Shown here one piece after another: positions 1 to 12,822 of a stretch of DNA of 64,000 bases; position 1 is the first letter of the stretch; each line of letters starts with the position of its first letter. The notes beneath the pieces were generated by a model that saw only the letters and a list, made by a program, of their open reading frames with translations, did not search any database and was not told where the DNA came from. The DNA is from Vesta saturnalis (lineage: Eukaryota; Arthropoda; Insecta; Coleoptera; Lampyridae): assembly GCA_036346205.1 (NCBI GenBank), contig JARFJB010001964.1, positions 1,095,001-1,159,000 on the forward strand, in the 5' to 3' direction. The translations under genes were made by a program, and so were the position numbers.

Positions 1-489
1 AAGGATTTATTGAACGATACCCGGATCTATCAAATTATATGAGAAAAATGATTTGTGAGAAGGATTTTCAGGATTATTGGATGTTTTTAAACAGAGGTAA
101 AGGGGGGTATTTTTTTTACAGAATATTCTGCTCCAATAAGTTGTGTTCACAATTACAAGCGGCTAAACTACACACTTCTTTTTCTGACCATCTGTCCCTC
201 TGCGTTTATATTGAAAGCCGCAATATTAAATTTTTACCCCCTTATTGGAAATTAAACAACATATTATAATAAAATACTTATCTTTTGTGGGATTTTTTAA
301 TGGTGTACTTTAAATTATACAATCTAAACGTTTCGATAACACTTACAGTTATCTTCGTCAGTAGTAATGTTTGTTAAAAATTGTTAAAGATGTAGTAAAC
401 AATTTTGTCAAATTTGAAATTTGACAAAATTATGAGTGTTAATGGTGAAAGTTTACGTTTTCATAAATAACATATTGTTACGTAAAATA

Positions 490-752
490 AATCATTCACC
501 AGGCAATGAAAACCTTTCTGCCAAATTCCATGTCCAAGTGTGAGATTAATCGATGAGGCAAGTGCTGGCTATCGTGAAACGTCTGATCGACGGTTATTAC
601 CCACTAAACTTGATATTCCTATAAATCAAGATCGTCCAACAATAATATCACATATTGAGCAACCATTTACACCTTCTTCTAGTTTAAGCGACAACAATAA
701 GATATTTGAAGATTTACCTTGTCTCTCGTCCATAGTCAACTATTTTTTGTGA
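490..752 (+). other. unidentified open frame, possibly a terminal coding exon or relic
   Basis: A frame reading CQIPCPSVRLIDEASAGY through DLPCLSSIVNYFL, followed by TGA. It has protein-like composition but no family I recognise, and no in-frame ATG with context. A CACCAG acceptor at about 502 is in the wrong frame. It may be a decayed exon. Confidence 0.2.
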
Positions 753-3490
753 AACATCTGTATAAAGACAAACCTGTAAAACTAAACACAAATTGCATCT
801 TGTATGATAATCTATAGAAATTATGCAATGCAAAACATGTAAGGTTATTTTAATGCACCGTGTATATGTAGTATTTCGATAACGTATGTAACGTGTTTTG
901 AATGTAGCTGATGTGAGTTTGCATGAACATATTTTTTTTTGTGTATGCGTAATGTAAGTTGGTGTAATTGATATGCCACTGGAATTTAGTGAGGCGTTGG
1001 TTATCGTGTGAAGGAATATTTGGAATACTGTACAAAGATTTTCGTGTTGAAAGCGTTAAATTTGGTTGAGAAATAGTGTTTTGAGTAAATTTTTATAGAA
1101 ATGGCACTGGTAAAACTACTGATCTTTTTGCTACTGTGTATGGAGGAACTTGAACTAAAGAAATGGTTGTAGACGTATGAGTGAGTGAGTTTATGATATA
1201 TTGATATCTTATTAACGTGCAGAAAGGAGTATGGATGTATATCTTTGTTTGTAGAAATGTTTGTAATATGGTGCAATAGGTAAATTAATGCATGTTCAAG
1301 AATGAAGTGATAGAATGTGAGGTAGTTCGCTAAAATGTGCGGAAATAAGATTCGCGCACATGTAAGATTTGCATAGAAAGTTGAGGGATAATCTTATTAA
1401 TCTATAGATTACTTCTTCGGAAAGTTTTTAGTGAATTTACAAAGTAATTTGTTTACAACAATTCGCATTGTTAGCGTCTTCTTCCACGTTGGAACCTTCG
1501 GCGCGGTAAAGAAACGCACGAAATACTCAATTATGATAGGTGAATTTTGATTTTAGCGTGAATTTATTGTAACGTATTGGCAATATGGCGGGCAGAAGGT
1601 ATATAAGCGAGTGTCAAGTTTGAGGGGAGGGTTGTTGGTTAGGGAGTTAGATGGCTAGAGGTTTTGAGTGAAAGTCGCGCACGCGTTATAACCATCAGAA
1701 TGGTTAGTATTGGAGTTTATTTGTGAAAATTATAGTTTAGCAGAGCAAGTTTAGCGACTGAATTAACCCATAAGGGGATAAATCGTATAGACATCCACAA
1801 CTAAATAATGAATATAGTGAGTTGAAGGAAAACACTAGTGATTTTCTTCAAGAAATAAAAAGTGCTTAGGCAGATTAGAAGTTAACACAACAAATATTTT
1901 GTTATTCGTGTTCAATTGTGGGACGCGTGACCAAATATTATTATAAAGAGAACCGAAAGTAACCGTTTATGCTACCGACATAAAAGTTTGTAAAATTTAG
2001 TTAAGATACTGGTGACCATCATTGACATTGAATGTGTAAAATCGTTAGCAAATTGACTGTATAAAAGCAAATAAGAACTTAAATGTGTATATGGAAGTAA
2101 CCAGTTTTCATTGTGGTAAACGTTTTGAAGGGCAAACATCACAGTACAAGGTGATGTAATGTTAGGCTAAAGAGCCCCTATATCAAGTACGCAAGTGAAC
2201 AAACCATAGACACTACGTTAGTGAGTATTACAGCCGAGTGCGTAGGGCAAATAACAGCTACCTCTTGTGCTTTGTGCGTAGTGCATCTAAGAATTTAAAA
2301 AGGATTAATACGTAAGCAGATCATATGGGCTACAACTACCACACTGAAAAAGAATGAATTAATGTAATACGTAAGAATTAGATTTAAATTTTATTGAACC
2401 AAAACAAGTAAGACTATCTTTTAAGTATATTTTTTTTTTTTGTAATTGATGCATTAATTAAGATTCATTAAAAGAAAACAAGGTGATCGAACTTTAATTA
2501 TTTTGTTTTTAGTCTTAACGTATTTATGTACTAGTGGTTTTTTTTAAACCACGCCGTTGGGTATAATTTACATGCGAAGTTGTCAATATACTTCTACTGT
2601 TTAATTTATTTTGTCGTTTATTTGTGAAATTGTGTGCCCAACTGGTTACACCTTCTGATAAGTGAACTTAGTCTTTGCATATTTTCGAAGTTAAGGATCG
2701 ATTGGAAATTGCGTAATGAGCCAGATCGATCACAAAATTTCATTTTAGCTTTGAACTATTAATGCAGAACACCACTAACAAAGTACATATTATTTTTTTT
2801 TATTCAGCATAAATTACAGTTTTGAAGTATTAAAGTTTAAACCTATTAATGAACGTCTAAATACGATTTTAAAGATAAAGTAGTAATAAAATATAACGAT
2901 ATTATTGATGATACAAGCACTAACCGCTCTATCTTTGAATTATTCAGCAATTAACGAACATTTTTTTTGTTTTGAGATAACAATCCATTGTTAAACCGAT
3001 TTCATTTAGAATTTTCTAAATTGGGAATATTTATTTAATTCAAAGTTTTATGACAGAAGTATAAATTTACAGGTATACGAGGAATACTTAAAAAGCATTC
3101 AAATTAATGTTTTACGATTTGGGAATTTTCATTTGTACAGGGTGTGTTCAATAAGTCTACGACGACCCGTGTATTTCAGAATTTTCTTAAGTTTTTGGAT
3201 CAATTTATTTTGAAGTGTGATTGATGAATTAATTAACGCTCTACCTGGTGGTGAATGGTCGGAGGCACCATAGGAAATCCAATGGAAATTTTAAACTTTC
3301 GAATTCCTGCTTCCCTAACTATTTTAGGTAAAAACTCTGCAGGAACTGTTCCTTAAAGAATTGAATTCTCTATCAGATGAAACTATTAAAAATATTTTAT
3401 AACTTACGCTTATTTCAAAAATTGCATAAATATGTACCATTCCTGCACAGCATCAGGAACAGCTATGAAATGTCAGGATGACGTTACCTT
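753..3490. other. no supported gene
   Basis: AT-rich sequence without a coding frame I can support. A CAGGGTGTGTTCAATAAGTC motif at 3139 resembles the ends of long-TIR elements, but no partner end was found. Minus-strand frames at 850-1276 have low-complexity composition. Confidence 0.5.
1600..1607 (+). promoter_or_regulatory. isolated TATA-like box
   Basis: TATATAAG in a locally GC-richer context (GGCGGGCAGAAGG upstream). No arthropod initiator lies 30 bp downstream and no coding sequence follows, so this is weak. Confidence 0.15.
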
Positions 3491-3500
3491 TCAAAATTAT

Positions 3501-3537
3501 TATAAATACCTATTGTCACGTTGTCCGTCTATCAGTC
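3501..3537 (+). promoter_or_regulatory. candidate core promoter: TATA box plus Inr
   Basis: TATAAATA at 3501-3508 and TCAGTC at 3532-3537, an arthropod initiator. The A of the initiator (3534) is 33 bp from the TATA start, which is the expected spacing. Downstream, a possible 89-nt intron (GTTAAGTG at about 3570 to TTTTTCACAG at 3658, with a TACTAAC branch site) would join a short leader to an exon reading GYQVLDFWSPRNPQSSRY or a frame starting at ATG 3715. No product is recognised. Confidence 0.4.
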
Positions 3538-3789
3538 ATAACATTAAACCATTTCAGAAAGAATAGAAATTGTTAAGTGTATAAAAGATTTAACGAACTT
3601 ATTTTACTTATAAAACTGCTGATATTTGTAATTTTACTAACAAAATATTTTTCACAGGTTACCAAGTTTTGGACTTTTGGAGTCCCCGAAACCCTCAAAG
3701 TTCCCGATACCAGCATGTACGGCGTTTCCCACCAAACTACGAACATACTTACCGTGATAGTTAAGTATAACTCTGAGTACAATAGTTGA

Positions 3790-4430
3790 TGGTTTAAATA
3801 TCAACTATTACCTGATTGTGTTTATTACATGTAATTATTGTATAATATTTATATATATTACAGATATTATTTTTATGACCTCTGTTTCTTTCAATTTCAT
3901 ACACTGATCACTTTGTCACCTTTCACGTTTTGCATTTGCAATAAACTATTAACTAGACAAGAAGGATCCTTCTCACAGTGTATACACCATTTCTTCTTCC
4001 GAGCCCAGTTACACTTTTTTTTATTTTCTTTAAAACTACTACGTTTTAAATCTAACAGGATCGGCAACTTATTTCAATAGGGCACTTGCTCATTTTTTTT
4101 ATTGCATTAAAGTCAACTTTTGTGTATGTCATGTGAGCCCACAATCCGTTAAGGTTTCGCACATGACAACACGTGACTGATTGAAAATTTTTTTTTGTTA
4201 AAAGTTGACTGTGATCCTTCATTGCGTATAAAATTAGAACATAATACATCGTAACTAGGGAAGTACAAACAGTTAAGTAAATTTATTTGTTACTCATTTG
4301 TAAACGTCAATTTATCAAGTGAGCTTATTGACGTCGAAAGTCAATCTTAACAAGCTGTCCGCCAGTAATCCCCTTCTTACGTTGCTAGTAATGTTATATA
4401 CTATTGTAAGTTTGAATCGATTGTGACTTG
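3790..4430. other. no supported gene; possible decayed coding traces on the minus strand
   Basis: Minus-strand segments RKKKWCIHCEKDPSC (about 3950-4010) and HVRNLNGLWAHMTYTKV (about 4100-4160) look protein-like, and the cysteines recall a zinc-binding tail. I could not assign a family. Confidence 0.3.
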
Positions 4431-4432
4431 CC

Positions 4433-4504
4433 TCCTCGATAGCTCAGATGGAAGAGTCCCACTTTAGCAAAGTGGAGGTCGTGGGTTCAAGTCCCACTCG
4501 AGTT
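4433..4504 (+). tRNA. tRNA-Ala(AGC)-like gene or tRNA-derived unit
   Basis: 72 nt fold as a cloverleaf: D stem GCTC/GAGT, anticodon stem CCACT/AGTGG with loop TTAGCAA (anticodon AGC), T stem GTGGG/CCCAC. The acceptor pairs in 5 of 7 positions. A box TAGCTCAGATGG and B box GGTTCAAGTCC are intact, and a TTTT terminator follows at 4508. The alanine identity pair G3:U70 is absent (C3:G70). A related unit faces it at about 7508-7580, outside the other end of the long-TIR element, so it may be a mobile tRNA-derived unit and not a cellular tRNA gene. Confidence 0.5.
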
Positions 4505-4609
4505 AATCTTTTACTGTATGTACTTTAAAAGTTAATTTTAAATAAATACAATTAATGATTATTATATTGAACTTCTGTCCGTTCATTAAAAACCATTTCT
4601 CTCTCTCTC

Positions 4610-4612
<3 letters not shown>

Positions 4613-4695
<83 letters not shown>
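4613..4695. repeat. (TA)n microsatellite, ~82 bp
   Basis: Uninterrupted TA dinucleotides preceded by (CT)n. It abuts the left end of the long-TIR element, whose target would have been TA. Confidence 0.95.
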
Positions 4696-4699
<4 letters not shown>

Positions 4700-5478
4700 G
4701 TTCCGGAAAGGTCTTTACAACGCTCTTCCATATAGAGTACACCTCAAAATAAGTCGATTTAACACAACTTAACCTTCGTTTAAAAGTTGATAATAACCGA
4801 GCTACAGGGTGTCAAAGTTGAAGAAATAAGACATTTTCTTTAATATCTTTCGACTAATTCGAACTAATCTCACGAAATTTGATATACAGGGGTTTCTTGG
4901 GATGAAAAATTCAAACTTGTGAACGATTTTGTTGAATCTCCTACAGCGTGTCACAAGCGACGATTAGGAGATTAAAATCACTATAACTTTTTTTGTGCCG
5001 CAGTGTATGTCATTTTGGGCTTGATAAATCTCTTCGCTATCTTTTCCTTCCTTGTTTGACATATTGTGAACTCTGACACACTCTTGGCATTTCCTTGACA
5101 ATATCCAAAAACGAATAACATATCGGTATATTCTACATTGGTACGTAATATGCAAAAATCGATATTCGATTCATTCGTATCGACTTCATAACTCTTTGCA
5201 GTTGCTGTATTAAACATTACCTTTGTATTGAAAATTAAAGACTTGCATTTACTGGTTTACGCGATACCTGTTTCAACCTAACCTGATCTACGATTTTATG
5301 TGATTACTGTATTAAAACTTATATTTAAAATGTTTAGAATTGACATAGTAGTACCACCTAGGGGATTTATACATTTCTGCCGATTTCTACACTTACTATT
5401 TAATGTTAACTGTTTAGTTTGGTTGCTTAACACTAGAGGGCAGTACATGTAATAAACAAAATAAACTGATTCTAAAAG

Positions 5479-5481
<3 letters not shown>

Positions 5482-5527
<46 letters not shown>

Positions 5528-5608
5528 CAAAAATATTGGCAACAATGACTTTTCTTAACTAAACTTCCGGCAAAACGTTCAAGAATGTGAATAGCGTTAT
5601 ATTTTTGT

Positions 5609-5661
<53 letters not shown>
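5482..5661. repeat. two (TA)n tracts flanking an 85-bp repeat unit
   Basis: TA tracts at 5482-5526 and 5612-5661 enclose CAAAAATATTGGCAACAATG. The same unit, in the form CAAAAATATTGGTAACAATG, follows another TA tract at 15056-15116. The unit with its TA border therefore belongs to a repeat family. Confidence 0.85.
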
Positions 5662-5663
<2 letters not shown>

Positions 5664-5967
5664 TCACACAGTATGTCCCCGGATCGACTTTAAAAGAGGG
5701 AAAATTCTCTTATTTTTGATTTCTCAGAAAATTTCATTCTTGATGATTTGCCCTGCTTGTTTTCAAACCCCCGAAACATAAATTATTTTCTATTTTATTC
5801 GTACGGTTCTCGAGATAATATCATTTTTCTTTAAAAATTGGACTTCTAATTTTTAGAAGTAACTTTAGTAGGCGGATTTCATTAAAAAACACCACTGACA
5901 GAAATTGTCAAATGTGATAATTCTGTTGAACTGCAAATTAATTCATGCTAATTTGAATTGTATGCTA

Positions 5968-6130
5968 TAATGTTGACTTTACAACAAAGAATTTATCTAA
6001 TTCAATGTTACGGAACAGTGCTACCGAGTTGTTGTCAGAAAATTCAACCAAAAATACCCGGAGGTTCACGTCGTCTTCACGTTGTTTTGGATTTTTGTTT
6101 GTCTGGTAATTATTACGATTATGGTGGATG
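5968..6130 (+). pseudogene. HTH remnant of a DD41D-type transposase
   Basis: LTLQQRIYLIQCYG, then in a shifted frame YRVVVRKFNQKYPEVHV, matches the N-terminal HTH of DD41D/DUF4817-type insect transposases. A 120-codon open frame (5958-6320) starts here, but its remaining residues do not continue the domain and I do not regard it as a gene. Confidence 0.45.
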
Positions 6131-7507
6131 GCTGTATGTTTTCAACTGGTTACCAACGGGACATTATTCTAACCTGTACTCGTCTACGCCTACATTAACT
6201 AGGACGAAGCTTGAAAGCTGGATACAGAGTTACCATAATGAAATATTTACCTTATTAGAAATTCATCGTATACAATTTGCTTTGCATAATGGTTACAGTA
6301 TGTGCAGTACTCTAGTATAATTAGCTTTTGTGTAATTACTGTAAAGCGATAGTAACGTTAATTGCTGTAAGGGTTGGTTATAATAAAATAACTTAGATTT
6401 ACTTTTCACTACAGTCGCTTGAATTTTTTTCTTTTGTAAAACAAGTCAAGTTACCGGAATTTTTAAGTCGATATATAGATATTTTGGTTGTCTGTGCATT
6501 TTCAATTTCAGGTTAACCCCTGAAAGATTTTTCAACGAATCCGAGAAATCGACTAAATATTTAACCCTCAAATTTCTTTACTCCTTTCGAAAATAATTTT
6601 ACTATTACTAACTTGCCTTCGTATTTGATCCGTGAATATAAGCATGCTAAATTAATATAATTGTATTGGGGGAAAATTTAATATAAAGGATTAGGATTAT
6701 TATTTGTCTGTGATAACCAAATGTGATAAATAGAATTTGTATATTTAGATGAAACGTGTATACTCCATGGAGAACTGTTGTTTGTTTATTACTTCTCCCT
6801 CTTCTTCCCGGTTCAAGCTTTACGGGGTTCTTTCTCTCATAAAACCACAATTTTCCCTTTTTAAAAGTTTGTGGCGCTCAAATCTTGTTTACTATTCTAG
6901 TTACGTGTACTAAAATGATCTTTTCTCACTAACCTAAATATATCTACTCTTTATCTGCGCTTCAAAAACCACCAACGCCAACAAAGTGCTCAACGACTAA
7001 TCCGTCGTTAGACTGAGCTCTCAGCCGCGCTCACTCACTTCCTCCTTTTTTATGTTACGTGGTAGGTTAGACTCGTAGAAGGTATATTGTCATAGTTTCA
7101 ACTAATTTACATGTGTCATCAGCTTAAGCCCAAAATGAGATACACTGTGGCACAAACAAATTATAGTGATTTTAAAGTCTCCTAATCGTCACTTGGGACG
7201 TCCTCTAGGAGATACAAAAAAATCGTCCACAAATTTGACTTTTTTATCTCAAAAAACTCCTGTATACCAAATTTCGGAGAATTAGGTCGAATTAGTCGAA
7301 AGATATTAAAGAAAATGTGATTTATGTGTTCAACTTTGACACCCTGTAGTTCGGTTTCAGTTTTCAGTTTTTGGGCTAAGGTAATTTTAGTTAAATTGAT
7401 TTAGGTGTACTCTATGTGGAAAAGAGTTGTAAAGACCTTTCCGGGACACCCTGTATATATAGTATGTAAAATTTAATTTTTGAATATGCATACAGTAAAA
7501 GATTACT

Positions 7508-7580
7508 TCTAATAGAATGTGAATCCACGACATCTACTTTGCAGAGTAGCCTTTTACCAACTGAGCCAGCATGCATATGC
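7508..7580 (-). repeat. decayed tRNA-Ala-like unit
   Basis: Reverse strand shows A box TGGCTCAGTTGG, an anticodon stem CTACT/AGTAG with a six-base loop containing TGC, and a degenerate T arm. It is followed by GTAATCTTTTACTGTATG, the same trailer as the unit at 4433 (TTAATCTTTTACTGTATG). The D stem is poorly paired, so it is unlikely to work as a tRNA. Confidence 0.5.
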
Positions 7581-7724
7581 TAAAGCGAAAATAAATGCAA
7601 CAACGTTTAAAAATTTTTTGATTTTTAAAAAACATAATGAAAGAAAGGAATTAGAAGCAACTAGAAATAATTAATACAACTAACATTGGAAAGAAAGAAT
7701 ACAACAAAAATTGTCTGTGAATAT

Positions 7725-8260
7725 GTCCGCCGAGATCATCATCAAGTTGCTTGTGGCCTTCGGCGAAATTATCTAGTTGCACTTGTAATTACGTCTTGTG
7801 AAAATTCTATCCAACATTGCTCAAGCCGATCTTTTAGTTGATGAATTGTTTCAAAGGTGTGATTATAATATACCATGTTTTTCAACAGCCCCATGCAAAA
7901 TAGTCGGCGGGATTGATATCTGGACTGTTTGGAGGTCAATTGTTGGGTTCAAAAGAATCGGGACATTGTTCCTGCAGAAACATTACTGTTTCCCGTGATG
8001 TATGAGCAAGCGCACCATGCTGCTGGAATAATAATAGAATAGGCGAAATTTTGGCCAGGAATCAAAAGGCTTTCCAACGGAATATTTCGCTTCTTTTCTG
8101 AAATAGTATAAACCGTGTTGTTCTATGTATTTTTAGGTTGTCTTAGAGAAAACGCCTTTTCTACGCTGAACCATATTTTCTCGACTTGTTCTCACGTCCT
8201 GAATCTGCGAAGTAGTTTTTGGAAACGTTCCAGTTTTTTCTGTTTAACATGAGGTGTTAA
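7725..8260 (-). pseudogene. Tc1/mariner-type transposase fragment
   Basis: Minus-strand translation across two or three frames gives DEKAFSLRQPKN, then KKRNIPLE, FQQHGALAHTSRETV and PPNSPDINPADYFAWG. These match the first, second and third catalytic segments of IS630/Tc1/mariner enzymes. The second aspartate is histidine (QQHGA), and stops and frameshifts separate the pieces. No ends were recognised. Confidence 0.7.
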
Positions 8261-9631
8261 TTTTTGACAGTAAATTTGTTTATAAAACTTTTAAACCCAC
8301 AACTTTTTTTAAAATTCTTATTGACGTTCTAATGATTCGTGTTATTTTACTTACTCTTCTTAAACTAGTTGTCTGACCTAGTCCTACATTTTCAATGATA
8401 CGTCCTACTCTATCAAGGTTTACTTCTGTTCTTGCTGTTCTTTTTCATCCACGTCCACGCACCGTAATTGAAGGACTCCCTTAATGATTTAATTAAAATC
8501 TTAACTTCACGAGTTAATAAAACCATAATAACATCTTACTTGTAAGTGAGAATACTTTGAATGTTACGAATATTGATTATTATTTGTCAATTGAGACATT
8601 GCTAGTTCATAAATACCAAATGCGTCACGTTTAAAAAAGGTCACTATTTCCTATTCACCCTGTTTAATATCAAAACTGAATTTTGGTTTAAAAATGTCCG
8701 TTTTATCACGACACCGAAAATGGATGAACTCAGTTAATAAATAAAATAATTAATTACACAGACAAAAAAAGATTGAAACTTTAATTTTCGCCACAGGAAA
8801 GAAAAACATTTCTCGACTCCTAATTTTTTTCACAGTTTCGCTTGAATATGAGTATTTCCGGTAGTTTAGCTATCGATAAGATGTATCAGCTCCAACTTGA
8901 GTAAAACAGATTTCTTTTACGACGACGTTAAATGCTGAATTTTAGAAAAAGTCACGTTCCCACATCCGATTATTCAAATCCTAATCTTACCCACTCTTAA
9001 TCTTCGAGATATTGCATTCGCAATATTCCTAAAACCACCACCACCCAGAAAACACTGTACAACTCCTTAAAATCCCTTAACCTTCCCTGGTTGAACTTAA
9101 GCTTCAACCACAACCACACTTGTATCCTAGAGACCTCCTCTCCATTGCCGGATGGTACACAGCTTAGTCTGCGACACAACTTCGGCGAACCCACCGTGAC
9201 CCTATCCCAACTATCTGGTTCCCATCCCTACAACTCCACTCCTAGACCTCCCTCCTTTTCCTGCGTGATTCGTCACGCAGATAAGGACATCCTCGCACGC
9301 GGTGTCATGTTCTGGCGACACTACAGTTGTGAACCCTCCCTTATCCCACAACCCCTCCCTAAGTATTTCTCTACCTGCAAGCAGGTATGACATACTGCTG
9401 AAGAGTGTCTTACCCGCTCCACCCGTTCCCCAGCTGTGGCAAAAGTCACAGATCCTCTTCCTGTAAATCCTCCGCTAATCCAAGGTGTAACAACTGCGGG
9501 AAAGCACACCCTTCTTACTCTTTTAAGTGCCGGAAGCTACGGGAATCTCCCAGTTCCCCGTCGAAGATGGCAACCCTTGAACCCATCCTGTCTTCCGAAG
9601 AGCTCAACTTGGAAGGCACCGCCCACCTTAA

Positions 9632-12600
9632 CCCTTTAACGCGCAAAATTATCTGTTAACATATTTAAACAAAAACTTTTATCAGTTAATCACTAGGGTC
9701 TCAAATATGGTTATTATAGCATTTTTTTGAATGTATATCATTTCAGTTTTTTGGAAAACGCTGGTAAACCTTTTTACCAGAGAAATTCAGAACAAAATAT
9801 GTTGTGAATGTTCTCTGGTATACGTTTTACCATCTTTAAAAAAAGTCACTTTTCCTTGTTCGGATATTACTTATCATGTTTTGACTAATCATAAGTAACA
9901 AGAATAACACCAACTATATAAAGTTTTAATGAATACTGTGACTGTCCAATACAACTCCTATTGTTTTAAAACTAATTACTGCGTATGTATATATACTACA
10001 TGGTACTTACTAACCCTTAACGTTTTAAAACAATAAACATAAATTATGAAACTAAATAACTACAATTTTGGCTTCCATCTAAAACCTAGGATAAAATAGA
10101 AAACTACAATCGGTTATGATAGCGAGCAAAACAGTCAAGACAAAGAGCAACTTTGCAATCTATGCAATGCATATTGCTTCTTTTTTGTTTCTCAGTATTA
10201 CTGCAGTGCTTGCAACGTCGAGCTGTTGTTCTCTCTGGTTGATGATTTGCAGGAGCATTTCCTACAGGTAACGCTACGCCAGGCGTAAAATCACCAATCA
10301 TTTGGTTGGCAAGTTTGCTTCTAAATTTTAAATGGCTTAGGTGTTTCTTCCGTGGATTATTTTTCTGAAGGGTTTGCTGGTAGAAAATAAAAGAATTTAC
10401 TAGACCAGCATCAACAAAATAATAGAATAATTTCATCCACCAACGCCTGCTCTTTCAGCTTATATTATATGTTGCCAAACGTTGATCGTTTTGATCAACG
10501 CCTCCCATATGTTTATTGTAATCCACAATTGCTTGTGGACATGTGACTGCTTCACATTCTCCAGTCTTACTTGTTCGGAGTACTTGGCCGTTTTGAGCAG
10601 CATTGTGCATATTACTGCACACCGTTACGGCTTTTGTGCCCCGATCCTTCCATTTGGTCACAGAGACTTCATTGCAAGTAGCATAGTCAAATTGACTCGA
10701 GGCCAATTTTTTATCATCCAATAACTTTTCTTTTTGAAAATGTTTTCTTGTCTGGTGAATCGTTCCACATCCAAACAAACCTCTATTTTCCAGCTTTTCC
10801 ATTATGGGTATTGTTGTGAAAAAGTTATCAAAGTACAAGCAAAAACCTCTATTGCTTAGAGCTCTGGATAGCTTCAGCACAACACGCTCTCCTAAGGTAT
10901 CCTGTGTAGCAATTGCTTTCCCCGTGTACACTTCAAACAAGTATAAATACCCGGTAATATTGCAGGACAGTGCCCACACCTTGAAGCCTCGTTTGATGGG
11001 TTTCATGGGCATGTACTGCTTTATACTACTACAGCCTTTGAATGGTATCATGCTCTCATCCACAGCAACATTTCAGCTGGGAGTAAATGAAGCCCCAAAC
11101 ACTCGATCGAAATGGTTTAGCAAAGGCCGAACTTTGTAAAGTTACAGTACTCCGCTGATTCCCGTTTGGGCATTTAAATATTATCGTTCAAGTGAAGAAA
11201 TCTGAGGATTTTTAAAAATCTCTTCATTGGAAACACCCCGACTACCCTTGAGTTATAGAAATTAGGGTCGCGCGACCAGTATTTCCATAATTGTGGTAAA
11301 CAGTTGAATCCCATTATTATAAGGATTCCATTGAAAGCGTTTAGCTCTTTGATTGAAAGATTCAAACTGTTGTGAGCCTGTGTAGCGTATAAATTTGATT
11401 GCTGGACGACAGATTCCAAAAAATTCTCCTCAAAAAAAAACGTCGAAAAAATCAATAGGTTCTTCTGAATTGACCTGTAAAAGAATGAATAAATGCAAAT
11501 GCGAAGACAATTTTATCAATAAATCAACCTGCACGTGTGGCCCCATGTCATCGACAAAGTCGTAACTGACGTATCTCACGGGAACGATGGGTGTTTTTTC
11601 CCAAGTCGAAAATTCCTTAATAATATCTTCCAATTCCTCAGGTTGTTCGTCATCATTTTCACTTTGTAGCAATGGAGCTTGTAGAAGTGGGTCGTCTGGT
11701 TTGTGTGTTTTATCCGCAAGAGAGTCGTCGGAGTAGTAGTCTTCTTTAAAACTTTGTTTTGATGTGGACAGAATATTGAAATCTATTTTTGTTCTTTTTC
11801 TCTTGGTTCTTAGTTCTGGTGTAGCTACACCTGACGAGGTAGACGATACCAATGGCGAGGAGGCTGTCAACGATCTCTTGGTGCTTGTACCCAATTCCTC
11901 TTGAAAATCGTCATCCGCATCGGAATCACCGCCTGTCTGAATTTTCTGCTTGCTCAGCCGTGATTTCCTGTAGCGTCTCTTCTAATTCAGCTTGGCCAAG
12001 AGGTCGCTTCCGATAATATGCCATAATAATGATCTGATAAATGCAGAATCCAAATTGTAAATAAACCATAAACTTTTGAACAGTAATTGAATTTAAAAAA
12101 AAGGGCCCTGATAAAAACATAATACGGTCCTGACGTTATGTAGAAAATACATATTAGGTTTAATTATGAAGGTCGACAGTTTTTTAATTGTAACAGTATC
12201 CCTGCCATAAAAGCAGGTACCTGAATACAACTACAGTAGAAAAAAAGCATTGAAATTCGGCACACCAAACAATCTTGAAGTAATTTCCCAGGCACAACAT
12301 AATTTCGTAGTAAAATTAAAAAATGTATTAATGAAACTATGTAGAATAAGTCTACATTAAAATTATTATCCAAAATAACGGAAAACTTTTATGCTAAAAA
12401 TTACACCGAAGTTACATGTGGAATTTTATTTATTATATGGGAAATATATTCCATAAATTAACAAAAATCTACATGCACACAATGTATTACATATTAGGCT
12501 CGTAAGGCTTACCTGTTTCAAATTAAAATCTTCACAAGAACTAAATTATGAAGTAAAAACTTTTTCTTAGCACGCAAGCAAACAAAAGTCGAAGGTGGGG

Positions 12601-12822
12601 TTGTTCTTTGGTACACATGTAGTACCATTTGTAATTATCTTTCGGCGTGCTTTCGAATAACTTCGTAAAATTTCATTTGCTTGCGACGAAATAAAAGAGA
12701 TGGCATCTGAGAAGCCATTTGAATATATTTACGATCTTTGAAAATTATAATTTGGTGCTGGGCAAATGATTTTCAATCTACTGCGCACTGGTATTACTAT
12801 GTTACCAGAGAGCGTTAAAGGG
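9632..12822 (-). mobile_element. piggyBac element with TTAA duplications
   Basis: Ends are CCCTTTAACGC at 9632 and GCGTTAAAGGG ending at 12822. They are flanked by TTAA at 9628-9631 and 12823-12826. Length 3,191 bp. The transposase lies on the minus strand. The element sits inside the ORF1/endonuclease region of the non-LTR relic, so it arrived later. Confidence 0.95.
10104..12024 (-). pseudogene. piggyBac transposase (DDE_Tnp_1_7), multiply broken
   Basis: ATG at 12024 (MAYYRKRPLGQAELEETLQE), an acidic N-terminal region, then the catalytic core. All three aspartate motifs survive: VDESMIPF, YFDNFFTT and GGVDQNDQ. The cysteine-rich C-terminal domain has CKHCSNTEKQKR and CIDCKVALCLDCF. At least three frameshifts and a TGA between NHFDRVFG and VDESM break the frame. 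Normal length is about 580-600 residues. Confidence 0.88.

Larger units (their letters stand above)
4695..7453. mobile_element. long-TIR DNA element, mostly hollowed out
   Basis: Left arm from about 4695 (GGTGTTCCGGAAAGGTC) and right arm ending 7453 (complement of CAGGGTGTCCCGGAAAGGTC). The arms stay alignable for about 350-400 bp inward, to about 5060 and 7110. The left arm abuts a long (TA)n tract and the right arm ends in TATATA. Inside are two further TA tracts and a short HTH relic near 5970. No catalytic domain remains, so mobilisation would depend on another copy. Confidence 0.75.

Noticed and set aside
850..1276. Two minus-strand frames rich in His, Tyr and Ser
   Set aside because: Low-complexity composition, no domain and no supporting signals.
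4503..4752. Open frames on both strands rich in alternating Ile-Tyr
   Set aside because: They are translations of the (TA)n tract. The same applies to frames at 5587-5781, 15395-15748, 17422-17667, 61273-61482 and 63564-63752.
5958..6320. 120-codon plus-strand ORF as an intact gene
   Set aside because: Only its first 15 or so residues match an HTH; the conserved frame then shifts. It lies inside a decayed long-TIR element.
7508..7580. Functional tRNA gene
   Set aside because: The D stem is mispaired and the anticodon loop has six bases; kept only as a relic.
10482..11139. Plus-strand open frames of 80 and 111 codons
   Set aside because: Antisense of the piggyBac transposase, which has clear catalytic motifs on the minus strand.
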